Part shown: piece after piece, positions 9,411-16,050 of the stretch
How positions within the stretch are numbered: the stretch's first letter is position 1
Layout: each line of letters opens with the position of its first letter
DNA from: Stenotrophomonas maltophilia
GTDB lineage: Bacteria; Pseudomonadota; Gammaproteobacteria; Xanthomonadales; Xanthomonadaceae
Reading direction: 5' to 3'
DNA length: 25,607 nucleotides
Assembly: GCA_002364755.1 (NCBI GenBank)
Contig: DEZI01000013.1
Span: 18,533-44,139, forward strand
Notes under the pieces: model-generated
The model's input: the letters and a program-made list of their open reading frames with translations, nothing else
Told to the model about the DNA's origin: nothing
Database searches by the model: none
Translations under genes and position numbers: made by a program

Positions 9411-9429
9411 GGGGGGCATCCCGCCCCCC
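9411..9429 (+). promoter_or_regulatory. GC-only hairpin just upstream of the yccS-like start
   Basis: GGGGGGC (9411-9417) and GCCCCCC (9423-9429) form a 7-bp all-GC stem ending 8 nt before the ATG at 9438, where a Shine-Dalgarno would be expected. No good Shine-Dalgarno is visible. An AATAAT directly before the hairpin (9405-9410) could be a -10 element, which would put the hairpin at the very 5' end of the mRNA. Confidence 0.4.
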
Positions 9430-9437
9430 GAGCCTGC

Positions 9438-11618
9438 ATGTCCACCCGCGAATCCCGCTTCAGCCGCCTGTGGGCCCACGAAAAGGCCAGCTATGGCCTG
9501 CGTGTCTTCATCGCCCTGACCACCGCGCTGGGCGCGTGCTGGCACCTGGACGCGCTGCCGGCGCTGCCCGGCGTGTTCCTCGGCATCATCGCCAGCGCCA
9601 TCGCCGAGACCGATGACAACTGGTGGGGCCGGACCAAGGCGGTGCTGCTGTCGCTGCTGTGCTTCTGCATCGCCGCCGCCTCGGTCATCTGGCTGTTCCC
9701 GCTGCCGTGGGTGTTCATCGGCGCGCTGGCACTGTCCACGTTCTGCCTGACCCTGCTGGGTGCGCTGGGCGAGCGCTACGCGTCCATCGCCCAGGCTACG
9801 GTGACCCTGGCCATCTACACCATGATCGGCCTGGAGCAGCACGGCGGCGCCGGCGACCTGACCCGCGCCGTGGAAGCGGCCAGCCACCTGCTGATTGGCG
9901 CGGTCTGGTATGGCCTGCTGTCGATCCTGTGGACGGCACTGTTCGCCAACCGCCCGGTGCGCGAACGGGTGGCCCGCCTGTATGTGGAACTGGGCCGCTA
10001 CCTGCAGCTGAAGGCCACCCTGTTCGAGCCGGTGCGCGAAGCCGACCTGCAGCGCCGCCAGCTGGACCTGGCCGAACAGAACCGGCGCGTGGTCGGCGCG
10101 TTGAACGAAGCCAAGGCCGCGATCCTCGCCCGCTTCGGCCGCTCCGGCCGGCCGGGCGTCAATTCCGGCCTGTACCTGCGCCTGTACTACATGGCGCAGG
10201 ATTTCCACGAACGCGCCAGCTCCTCGCACTATCCCTACGGCGCGCTGGTCGATGCGTTCTTCCACAGCGACGTGCTGTACCGCTGCCAGCGCCTGCTCGA
10301 CCTGCAGGGCCAGGCATGCGCGCGCCTGGGCGAGGCGATCCGCCTGCGCCGTCCGTTCGTGTATGGCGAAAGCAACCAGCAGGCCGGCCGTGACCTCGCC
10401 GATGCGCTGGCCTACCTGCGTGACCAGCAGCGCCCGCAGTGGCAGCGCCTGCTCGGCTCGCTCGACCTGCTGGTGCACAACCTGCGCAGCATCGAGCGCC
10501 GCCTGCTCGATGCCGAGCGTTCCGAGGCCAGCTTGGACAACGTCGATACCCGCCTGCGCGACAGCAACCCGCATACCCTGCGCGAAATGGGCGTGCGCAT
10601 CCGCCAGCAGCTCACGCCGGGCTCGGTGCTGTTCCGCCACGGCCTGCGCATGGCGGTGGCGCTGGTCGCCGGCTTCCTCGCCGTCCGCCTGTTCGACGCG
10701 CAGCACGGCTCGTGGGTGCTGCTGACCATCGTCTTCGTGTGCCGGCCCAACTTCGGTGCCACCCGCCAGCGCCTGGCCCAGCGCGTGGTCGGCACCCTCG
10801 CCGGCCTGGTGCTGACCTGGGCGCTGCTGCAGCTGTTCCCGCAGCTGCACGTGCAGCTGCTGATCGCCCTGCTGTCGGCGCTGCTGTTCTTCTACAACCG
10901 CACCGACCGCTACCTGGTGGCCTCGGCGGCGATCACGGTCATGGCGCTGACCTGCTTCAACCTGATCGGCGATGGCTTCGTGCTGATCGTGCCGCGCATG
11001 GTCGACACGGTACTGGGCTGTGCCATCGCCGCGGCCGCCGCGTTCCTGATCCTGCCCGACTGGCAGGGCCGGCAGCTGCACCTGGTGCTGGCCCGCGTGC
11101 TGGATACCGCCTCGCGCTACCTCGATTCGGTGCTGGGCCAGTACCGCAGCGGCATGCGCGACGACCTCGCTTACCGCATCGCCCGCCGCGACATGCACAA
11201 CGCCGACGCGGCGCTGTCCACGGCGCTGTCGAACATGCTGCGCGAGCCCGGCCACGTACGCCGCAACCTCGATGCCGGCTTCCACTTCCTGGCCCTGTCC
11301 AACACGTTGCTTGGCCATCTGTCGGCGCTGGGCGCGCACCGCGACCAGGTGGACAGCTACGCGGGCGACCCGCTGGCCCTGGCCGCCGGTGAACGCGTGC
11401 GCAAGGCCCTGCAGCAGTTGGCCACCGCCCTGACCGCGCGGCAGCCGGTGAGCGAGGAAGACAACGATGCCGACCGCGCGGTGGCCGCCGAGCTGGAACA
11501 GATTGAAGAAGCGATGCCGCCGAAGCTGCAGCTGATCCGCACGCAGATGGCGCTGGTGCTGCGGCTGCTGCCGAAGGTGCGTGCGGCGGCGAACCAGGCG
11601 GTGGCGACGTTGACCTGA
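9438..11618 (+). CDS. yccS: YccS-type FUSC family inner-membrane protein
   Basis: A 726-residue membrane protein of the YccS/YhfK group, related to the aromatic-acid exporter AaeB and fusaric-acid resistance proteins (FUSC). The transport substrate of YccS proteins is not established. There are two membrane blocks: an N-terminal hydrophobic half at about residues 15-180, a cytosolic helical stretch rich in Arg and Glu, a second hydrophobic block at about 395-545 (FRHGLRMAVALVAGFLAVRLF then VLLTIVFVCRPNFGATRQR), and a C-terminal helical tail. The VCRPNF-x-ATRQR motif is typical of FUSC domains. The frame is open from 9312, but that extension would translate a REP unit, so the ATG at 9438 is chosen. 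It is co-directional with smeK, 155 bp away beyond a REP pair, so probably a separate transcript. Confidence 0.87.
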   Translation: MSTRESRFSRLWAHEKASYGLRVFIALTTALGACWHLDALPALPGVFLGIIASAIAETDDNWWGRTKAVLLSLLCFCIAAASVIWLFPLPWVFIGALALSTFCLTLLGALGERYASIAQATVTLAIYTMIGLEQHGGAGDLTRAVEAASHLLIGAVWYGLLSILWTALFANRPVRERVARLYVELGRYLQLKATLFEPVREADLQRRQLDLAEQNRRVVGALNEAKAAILARFGRSGRPGVNSGLYLRLYYMAQDFHERASSSHYPYGALVDAFFHSDVLYRCQRLLDLQGQACARLGEAIRLRRPFVYGESNQQAGRDLADALAYLRDQQRPQWQRLLGSLDLLVHNLRSIERRLLDAERSEASLDNVDTRLRDSNPHTLREMGVRIRQQLTPGSVLFRHGLRMAVALVAGFLAVRLFDAQHGSWVLLTIVFVCRPNFGATRQRLAQRVVGTLAGLVLTWALLQLFPQLHVQLLIALLSALLFFYNRTDRYLVASAAITVMALTCFNLIGDGFVLIVPRMVDTVLGCAIAAAAAFLILPDWQGRQLHLVLARVLDTASRYLDSVLGQYRSGMRDDLAYRIARRDMHNADAALSTALSNMLREPGHVRRNLDAGFHFLALSNTLLGHLSALGAHRDQVDSYAGDPLALAAGERVRKALQQLATALTARQPVSEEDNDADRAVAAELEQIEEAMPPKLQLIRTQMALVLRLLPKVRAAANQAVATLT

Positions 11619-11655
11619 TGGGGCGTGCGGAGCAACGGTCCGCACCGGCCGCATC

Positions 11656-11672
11656 CCTGCCTGACAGGCAGG
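11656..11672. other. Hairpin upstream of the flippase-acyltransferase gene
   Basis: CCTGCC and GGCAGG form a stem around TGACA, 31 bp before the ATG at 11704. A second arm pair (GTGCGGA at 11625 and TCCGCAC at 11639) lies just before it. They could end the yccS transcript, but neither has a U-run. Confidence 0.3.
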
Positions 11673-11703
11673 AATGCTAGGCTGCGCCGGTCAAGGAGAT
11701 TCC

Positions 11704-13593
11704 ATGTCCGGTCACAGCCAGTTCGCCCTGCTCCGCCAGCGCCGCTTCCTGCCGTTTTTCATCGTGCAGGCGCTGGGCGCCTTCAACGACAACGTGTACC
11801 GGCAGGCCATCATCGGCCTGTTGTTCTACCTGGGCGTATCGGACGAGCAGCGCTCGCTGTACACCACGCTGGCGCCGGCCATCTTCATCCTGCCGTATTT
11901 CCTGTTCTCGGCCCTGGCCGGGCAGATCGCCGACAAACTGGAAAAATCGCGGCTGATCGTGATCACCACCACCATGGAGATCGTGATCATGTCACTGGCG
12001 GCCATCGGCTTCATCACCGAGAACCTGCCCTTCCTGCTGGTGGCGCTGTTCTGTACCGGCATGCAGTCGACCCTGTTCGGGCCGGTCAAGTACTCGGTGC
12101 TGCCCTCGGTGCTGAAGCCGGAGGAACTGACCGGCGGCAACGGCCTGGTCGAAATGGGCACCTCGATCTCGATCCTGTCCGGCATGATCATTGGCGGTTC
12201 GGTGTTCCTGCTGGCTGGCAGCCACGGCCCGGTCGTGGCGGCAACGGCGGTCATCGCGCTGGCGATCTGCGGCAACCTCGCCGCGCGGATGATCCCGCGC
12301 GTCGATGCCGGCGATCCGGACCTGAAGATCAACTGGAACCCGCTGCCCGAGTCGCTGGTGGTGCTGCGCATGGCGCGGCAGCAGAAGGCGGTGCGCAACG
12401 CCATCCTCGGCGTGTCCTGGTTCTGGTTCGTCGGCACCGTGCTGACCTCGCAGCTGCCCAACTACGCGCTGGTCAACCTCGGCGGCGAGCCCAAGCTGTA
12501 CCTGTTCGCGCTGGCGCTGTTCTCCGTCGGCACCGGCGTCGGCTCGCTGCTGTGCGAGAAGCTGTCGGCGCGTACGGTGGAAATCGGCCTGGTGCCGCTG
12601 GGCGCTTTCGGCATGACCGCCTTCCTGCTGGATCTGTACTTCGCCCGCACCGGCGAGGCAACCGTGCAGAACCTGGGCGTGCTGGCCTTCCTGCAGCAGC
12701 CGGGCAGCGTGCGCATCGTTATTGACCTGATCGGCATCGGCCTGTTCACCGGCGTGTTCGTGGTGCCGCTGTTCGCGCTGATCCAGAGCCGCACGCCGAA
12801 GGCACAGATGTCGCGTGTGTTCGCCGCGCTGAACATCCAGAACTCCGGCTTCATCGTCGCTGCAGCACTGCTGTCGCTGGCCGCGCACCAGTTGCTGCAC
12901 TGGTCCATCCCGCAGCAGTTCCTGGCCTTGGCCATCGCCAATGCCATCGTGGCGATCTACATCTTCACCATCGTCCCCGAATTCCTGATGCGCTTCCTCA
13001 GCTGGGTGATGGTGCGCACGCTGTACCGCCTGCGCCCGCACGGCATCGAAGCCAACGTGCCCGACGAAGGCGCCGCGCTACTGGTCTGCAACCACGTCAG
13101 CTACATGGATGCACTGATCCTGTCGGCGACGATCCCGCGCCCGGTGCGTTTCGTCATGTACTACAGGATCTTCAACATCCCGGTACTGAGCTGGATCTTC
13201 CGCACCGCCAAGGCCATTCCCATTGCCGGCGCGCGCGAAGATCCCGCGCTGATGCAGCGCGCGTTCGATGAGATCGATGCAGCGTTGGCCGAAGGCGAAC
13301 TGGTCTGCATCTTCCCGGAAGGCGCGCTGACCAAGGACGGCAGCATGGCGCCGTTCAAATCCGGCGTTGAGAAGATCCTGGAACGGCGCCCGGTGCCGGT
13401 GGTGCCGATGGCGCTGCGTGGCATGTGGTCGAGCATGTGGAGCCGGCGCGACACGCGCCTGGGTCGCATGCGTGTGCCGCGGCGTTTCCGCGCCACGGTG
13501 CAGGTGGTGGCCGCCTCGCCCGTGGACGGCCACAGCACCGACGCCGCGACCCTGGAAGGCCAGGTGCGCGCCCTGCGTGGCGACCACGCGTGA
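11704..13593 (+). CDS. LplT-like MFS flippase fused to PlsC-type acyltransferase
   Basis: A 629-residue two-domain protein. Residues 1 to about 425 are a major-facilitator domain resembling the lysophospholipid transporter LplT (FFIVQALGAFNDNVYRQA at the start; FALIQSRTPKAQMSRVFAALN late). Residues about 440-620 are an acyltransferase of the PlsC/Aas type with the HX4D motif at H464-D469 (NHVSYMD) and FPEG at 537-540. It probably brings lysophospholipid to the cytoplasmic face and re-acylates it there. E. coli encodes LplT beside the separate Aas, and other bacteria have a three-part LplT-PlsC-acyl-ACP-synthetase fusion; here the synthetase part is absent. The ATG at 11704 has AAGGAG 5 nt upstream and is preferred over an in-frame ATG at 11674. 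Confidence 0.88.
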   Translation: MSGHSQFALLRQRRFLPFFIVQALGAFNDNVYRQAIIGLLFYLGVSDEQRSLYTTLAPAIFILPYFLFSALAGQIADKLEKSRLIVITTTMEIVIMSLAAIGFITENLPFLLVALFCTGMQSTLFGPVKYSVLPSVLKPEELTGGNGLVEMGTSISILSGMIIGGSVFLLAGSHGPVVAATAVIALAICGNLAARMIPRVDAGDPDLKINWNPLPESLVVLRMARQQKAVRNAILGVSWFWFVGTVLTSQLPNYALVNLGGEPKLYLFALALFSVGTGVGSLLCEKLSARTVEIGLVPLGAFGMTAFLLDLYFARTGEATVQNLGVLAFLQQPGSVRIVIDLIGIGLFTGVFVVPLFALIQSRTPKAQMSRVFAALNIQNSGFIVAAALLSLAAHQLLHWSIPQQFLALAIANAIVAIYIFTIVPEFLMRFLSWVMVRTLYRLRPHGIEANVPDEGAALLVCNHVSYMDALILSATIPRPVRFVMYYRIFNIPVLSWIFRTAKAIPIAGAREDPALMQRAFDEIDAALAEGELVCIFPEGALTKDGSMAPFKSGVEKILERRPVPVVPMALRGMWSSMWSRRDTRLGRMRVPRRFRATVQVVAASPVDGHSTDAATLEGQVRALRGDHA

Positions 13594-13756
13594 GCCTGGC
13601 GGCGCTGAACTGCACGGCGACCGGGCGGGCTGGCATGCGCCGCCAACCCAGGCGCGGCGGGCATGTAAACGCATACATACGGCGTCGCTTGCGGTAGATT
13701 ACGCAGCCAAAGGGGTGAGGTCAGGTCTGCACACTGCAGCCCAACCGCCAAGGAAT

Positions 13757-13760
13757 GGAG
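13757..13760 (+). promoter_or_regulatory. Ribosome binding site deciding a TTG start
   Basis: GGAG (with AAGGA just before it at 13750) lies 7 nt before TTG at 13768. It supports the unusual TTG initiation of the first dispanin gene; there is no in-frame ATG near. The rest of the 174-bp gap after the acyltransferase gene shows only a possible -10 (TAGATT at 13695-13700) with no clear -35. Confidence 0.6.
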
Positions 13761-13767
13761 TCTTGCT

Positions 13768-14055
13768 TTGAATCAACCACCATCACTCAGCCGCCCGGTC
13801 TACATCCCCAACCATCTGGTCTGGGCGATTCTGACGACGCTGTTCTGCTGCCTGCCGCTGGGCGTGGTGTCGATCGTGTATGCCTCCCAGGTCGACGGTC
13901 TGCGCGCCGCCGATGATCTGCCGGGGGCCTACGCGGCATCGCGCAAGGCGGGCTGGTGGGCGGTGGCTTCGGCTGTCGCCCTGCCGGTCCTGTTCCTGTT
14001 GTGGCTTGGGCTGTTCGGCGGTCTCGCCGTGCTGGGCTCCCTTTCCGAACATTGA
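13768..14055 (+). CDS. Small dispanin (CD225) membrane protein, copy 1
   Basis: A 95-residue protein of the CD225/dispanin family, the family that includes vertebrate IFITM proteins; bacterial members have no settled function. It starts with TTG. After a short polar N-terminus comes YIPNHLVWAIL, a first hydrophobic segment with a Cys-Cys pair (FCCLP at 26-30) and VSIVYASQV, a polar loop (DGLRAADDLPGAYAASRKA), then a second hydrophobic segment at about 63-90. It is clearly related to the next gene, as YIPN-LVWAIL-TL-CCLP-G-VSIVYA-QV is shared, so the two arose by tandem duplication. The gap to copy 2 is 39 bp, consistent with one mRNA. Confidence 0.88.
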   Translation: MNQPPSLSRPVYIPNHLVWAILTTLFCCLPLGVVSIVYASQVDGLRAADDLPGAYAASRKAGWWAVASAVALPVLFLLWLGLFGGLAVLGSLSEH

Positions 14056-14094
14056 TTCACCACTACCACCACCACCCAACGAGGCATTCGCACC

Positions 14095-14373
14095 ATGAAT
14101 ACCACCACCCCCTACATCCCGAACAATCTGGTCTGGGCCATCCTGTCCACCCTGCTCTGCTGCCTGCCGGTCGGCATCGTGTCGATCGTCTACGCCGCAC
14201 AGGTCAACGGCAAGCTGGCCGCCGGTGACGTCGCCGGTGCCCAGGAATCGTCGGACAAGGCCAAGAAGTGGGCGATCTGGTCGGCCATTGCCTGGCTGAT
14301 CATGGTCGTTCTGTATGTGCTGTTCTTCGTTGTCATGGGCGGCATTGGCGCCATGAGCAACAGCGGCTACTGA
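14095..14373 (+). CDS. Small dispanin (CD225) membrane protein, copy 2
   Basis: A 92-residue paralogue of the preceding gene. It has YIPNNLVWAIL, a Cys-Cys pair at 22-23 (LCCLP), VSIVYAAQV, the loop GDVAGAQESSDKAKKW and a second hydrophobic segment at about 60-86. The loop GDxxGAQ...S..AK closely resembles the conserved intracellular loop of animal IFITM proteins, which makes the CD225 assignment firm. The ATG has GAGG 10 nt upstream. Its C-terminus is more polar (SNSGY) than that of copy 1. It is flanked by copy 1 and, after a strong hairpin, by a DUF2752 gene. Confidence 0.92.
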   Translation: MNTTTPYIPNNLVWAILSTLLCCLPVGIVSIVYAAQVNGKLAAGDVAGAQESSDKAKKWAIWSAIAWLIMVVLYVLFFVVMGGIGAMSNSGY

Positions 14374-14383
14374 TGCAGCGCAT

Positions 14384-14408
14384 GGGATCCGGCGCAATGC
14401 CGGATCCC
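14384..14408 (+). terminator. 10-bp hairpin after the dispanin pair
   Basis: GGGATCCGGC and GCCGGATCCC form a perfect 10-bp stem with loop GCAAT. It lies between the dispanin stop and the DUF2752 ATG at 14417. It could be a terminator or a processing/stability element; C-rich sequence, not a U-run, follows, so read-through into the DUF2752 gene is plausible. Confidence 0.5.
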
Positions 14409-14416
14409 GCCCCCGC

Positions 14417-14842
14417 ATGTCGATCGCCCCCGTTCAATCACGCCTGGCCCGCTGGGCGCCGCTGCTGGCCGCGTCCGCACTGACTGCCGGTGCTGCCGTG
14501 GTCCTGCGCCACGTCAACCCGTACGTCGCCGGCAACCCGTTGCCGAGCTGTCCGCTGTACGCGCTGACCGGCTTTTACTGCCCCGGCTGCGGCAGCACGC
14601 GCTGCCTGTATTCGCTGGTCCACTTTGACCTGCCCGGCGCGATGGCGATGAACCCACTGCTGGTCATCGCACTCCCCCTTCTGTTCATGATGCTGCTGCA
14701 CATCGCCGGCGTGCGCCCCAGGGTGCTCGACCCGCTCATGCGCGTGCTGGCCAATCCAATATTCTGGCTGTGGCTGCTGCCGGGGTATGCGTTGCTGCGC
14801 AACCTGCCGTGGGCGCCGTTCAACGCGCTGGCACCGGTGTAG
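14417..14842 (+). CDS. DUF2752 membrane protein
   Basis: A 141-residue inner-membrane protein with the DUF2752 signature: CPLYALTGFYCPGCGSTR at 45-62, followed by a short loop and AMNPLLV. Three hydrophobic segments are seen at about 12-30, 80-97 and 113-128. The CPxC-like cluster (C45, C55, C58, C63) suggests metal or redox chemistry, but no function is established. The ATG at 14417 has no obvious Shine-Dalgarno and lies 43 bp after the second dispanin gene, beyond a hairpin. The proximity of DUF2752 to CD225 proteins suggests a functional link (inference). The TAG stop is directly followed by a REP-like palindrome. Confidence 0.85.
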   Translation: MSIAPVQSRLARWAPLLAASALTAGAAVVLRHVNPYVAGNPLPSCPLYALTGFYCPGCGSTRCLYSLVHFDLPGAMAMNPLLVIALPLLFMMLLHIAGVRPRVLDPLMRVLANPIFWLWLLPGYALLRNLPWAPFNALAPV

Positions 14843-14867
14843 GTGGAGTCGACTGTCAGTCGCCTGC
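14843..14867 (+). repeat. GTGG-headed REP-like unit after DUF2752
   Basis: A 25-bp unit begins GTGGAGTCGACTG and contains the palindrome CGACTGTCAGTCG (14850-14862). It has the same head and length as the unit inside the hybrid kinase gene. It starts immediately after the TAG stop of the DUF2752 gene. Confidence 0.65.
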
Positions 14868-14876
14868 CCTGCGCTT

Positions 14877-14941
14877 GGCCGGTTGAACCGGCCGGAAGAC
14901 CCGGGGTCGGATCCCTCTGCGTAGCAAAGGGCGCTGACCCC
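14877..14941. repeat. Two palindromes in the convergent DUF2752/AmpE gap
   Basis: GGCCGGTT-G-AACCGGCC (14877-14893) is a near-continuous palindrome. Next, GGGGTC (14903-14908) pairs with GACCCC (14936-14941), with inner complementarity CCCT/AGGG. The second resembles a dispersed repeat class in Stenotrophomonas with GGGGTC...GACCCC ends (recognised from memory, not searched). They may act as a bidirectional transcription end. Confidence 0.6.
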
Positions 14942-14954
14942 ATCCACGCAGAAG

Positions 14955-14979
14955 GCATCCACGCATGGCGTGGATCTAC
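14955..14979 (-). repeat. SMAG-type REP unit, tandem copy A
   Basis: A 25-bp palindromic unit. On the minus strand it reads GTAG, then ATCCACGC, CAT, GCGTGGAT, GC. It is identical to copy B at 14998-15022, in the same orientation, with an 18-bp spacer. Confidence 0.9.
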
Positions 14980-14997
14980 TGACGTCATGCACGAAAC

Positions 14998-15022
14998 GCA
15001 TCCACGCATGGCGTGGATCTAC
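14998..15022 (-). repeat. SMAG-type REP unit, tandem copy B, overlapping the ampE stop
   Basis: Identical in all 25 bases to the unit at 14955-14979. Its GTAG head, on the minus strand at 15022-15019, contains the TAG stop codon of the ampE-like gene, so gene end and repeat share bases. Confidence 0.9.
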
Positions 15023-15906
15023 GTCACCCAGCCGGCAATCACCAGCAGCGCAAGCACCGCCAACCACAGCAGCAGCATCCGCCACACCAGGCTCATGGCA
15101 TCACGCAGGTCCGGCAGCCGCTGCCACACCGGCAGCAGGCCGGCGTCGGTGTAGTCATGCGCCTCTTCGCGCAGCTCGGCATTCACGCTGGCCCGCGCCA
15201 CTGCGCCAAGAAAGCCGATGCCTGCGGCCAGGCGCTCGCCATGGGCCTGCCGCCACGCCTTCCACGCCGTGTCGAAGTTGCCGACCAGCGCCATCGAGAA
15301 CGCCATCAGCTGGGCCACTGGCCATTCGATCCAGGCCAGCAGGCGCTGCGCCAGCGCCAGCGGCTCCACCGGTACCCGCGCGCGCATCGGGCTCTCCGCC
15401 ATCAGCGCCAGCAGGCGATAGCCGAGGGCACCGACCGGGCCCAGCAGCAGGAACCAGAACACCACCGCGAACCAGCGCCGCAGTGCGTTGAGGACGGTCG
15501 CCTCGACCAGCGAGGGCACGTCCTCGCGCAGGCTGCCACCGGCGGCCTGCAGGTGGCGCACCGCGGCCTGGCGGCTGGCCGCATCATCGGCGTCGATGAT
15601 CGCTTCGATATCGCGGTCCAGGTCGCGCGGCCCCCAGCACCAGGCCAGTACCGCCACGCCCAGCAGCAGGCCGGGCAGGCCAAACAACACCCCGCGCAGC
15701 AGCCAGGCCAGCAGGGCCATCAGCAGCAGCGGCGGCACGATCGCCAGCGCCACCCCGGCCGCTCCCTGCCATGCCCGTCCGCCATGCTTGTCCAACCAGC
15801 CCAGCCAGCGCCGGAAGCCGTCGAAACGGCGCAGCGAGGCGGCAGCGGCCGGGGCAACGTGGCCCAGGGCCAGCGCCACCAGCACGGCGACCAGGGTGGT
15901 GAACAT
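15019..15906 (-). CDS. ampE: AmpE-like inner-membrane protein
   Basis: A 295-residue membrane protein resembling AmpE, which in enterobacteria is encoded behind ampD and is implicated in beta-lactamase induction; its molecular role is unclear. E. coli AmpE is 284 residues. Hydrophobic segments lie near residues 1-18, 47-85, 155-180 and 275-292. The central EATVLNALRRWFAVVFWFLLLGPVGALGYRLL resembles the AmpE core, and a WIEWPVAQLMAFSMALVGNF segment follows. The chosen ATG (15904-15906) has GGGAG 7 nt upstream; an in-frame start 7 codons earlier is possible. AmpD is not adjacent. It lies last in a minus-strand series after nudC. Its TAG stop lies inside a REP unit. Confidence 0.78.
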   Translation of the reverse strand: MFTTLVAVLVALALGHVAPAAAASLRRFDGFRRWLGWLDKHGGRAWQGAAGVALAIVPPLLLMALLAWLLRGVLFGLPGLLLGVAVLAWCWGPRDLDRDIEAIIDADDAASRQAAVRHLQAAGGSLREDVPSLVEATVLNALRRWFAVVFWFLLLGPVGALGYRLLALMAESPMRARVPVEPLALAQRLLAWIEWPVAQLMAFSMALVGNFDTAWKAWRQAHGERLAAGIGFLGAVARASVNAELREEAHDYTDAGLLPVWQRLPDLRDAMSLVWRMLLLWLAVLALLVIAGWVT

Positions 15907-16050
15907 GGCAGGTCTCCCTACTAACAAGCGTTCTGCGCCGCTACCTTACCTGTCGCAGCGGTGCGCTCAGCGGTGAACCGGACTGTAACCCGACGCGTGT
16001 TCAGGTGGCGGCAATGCTGCCGCCCGCGCACGCCGGTACAGCCGCAGCAA

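Noticed and set aside
9312..9437. Longer start for the FUSC protein
   Set aside because: The extra 42 residues would be translated from a REP unit and a GC hairpin; not expected in the family.
9396..11654. A 752-codon open frame on the minus strand opposite the FUSC gene
   Set aside because: Antisense shadow with biased composition and no domain; the plus-strand gene has membrane segments and FUSC motifs.
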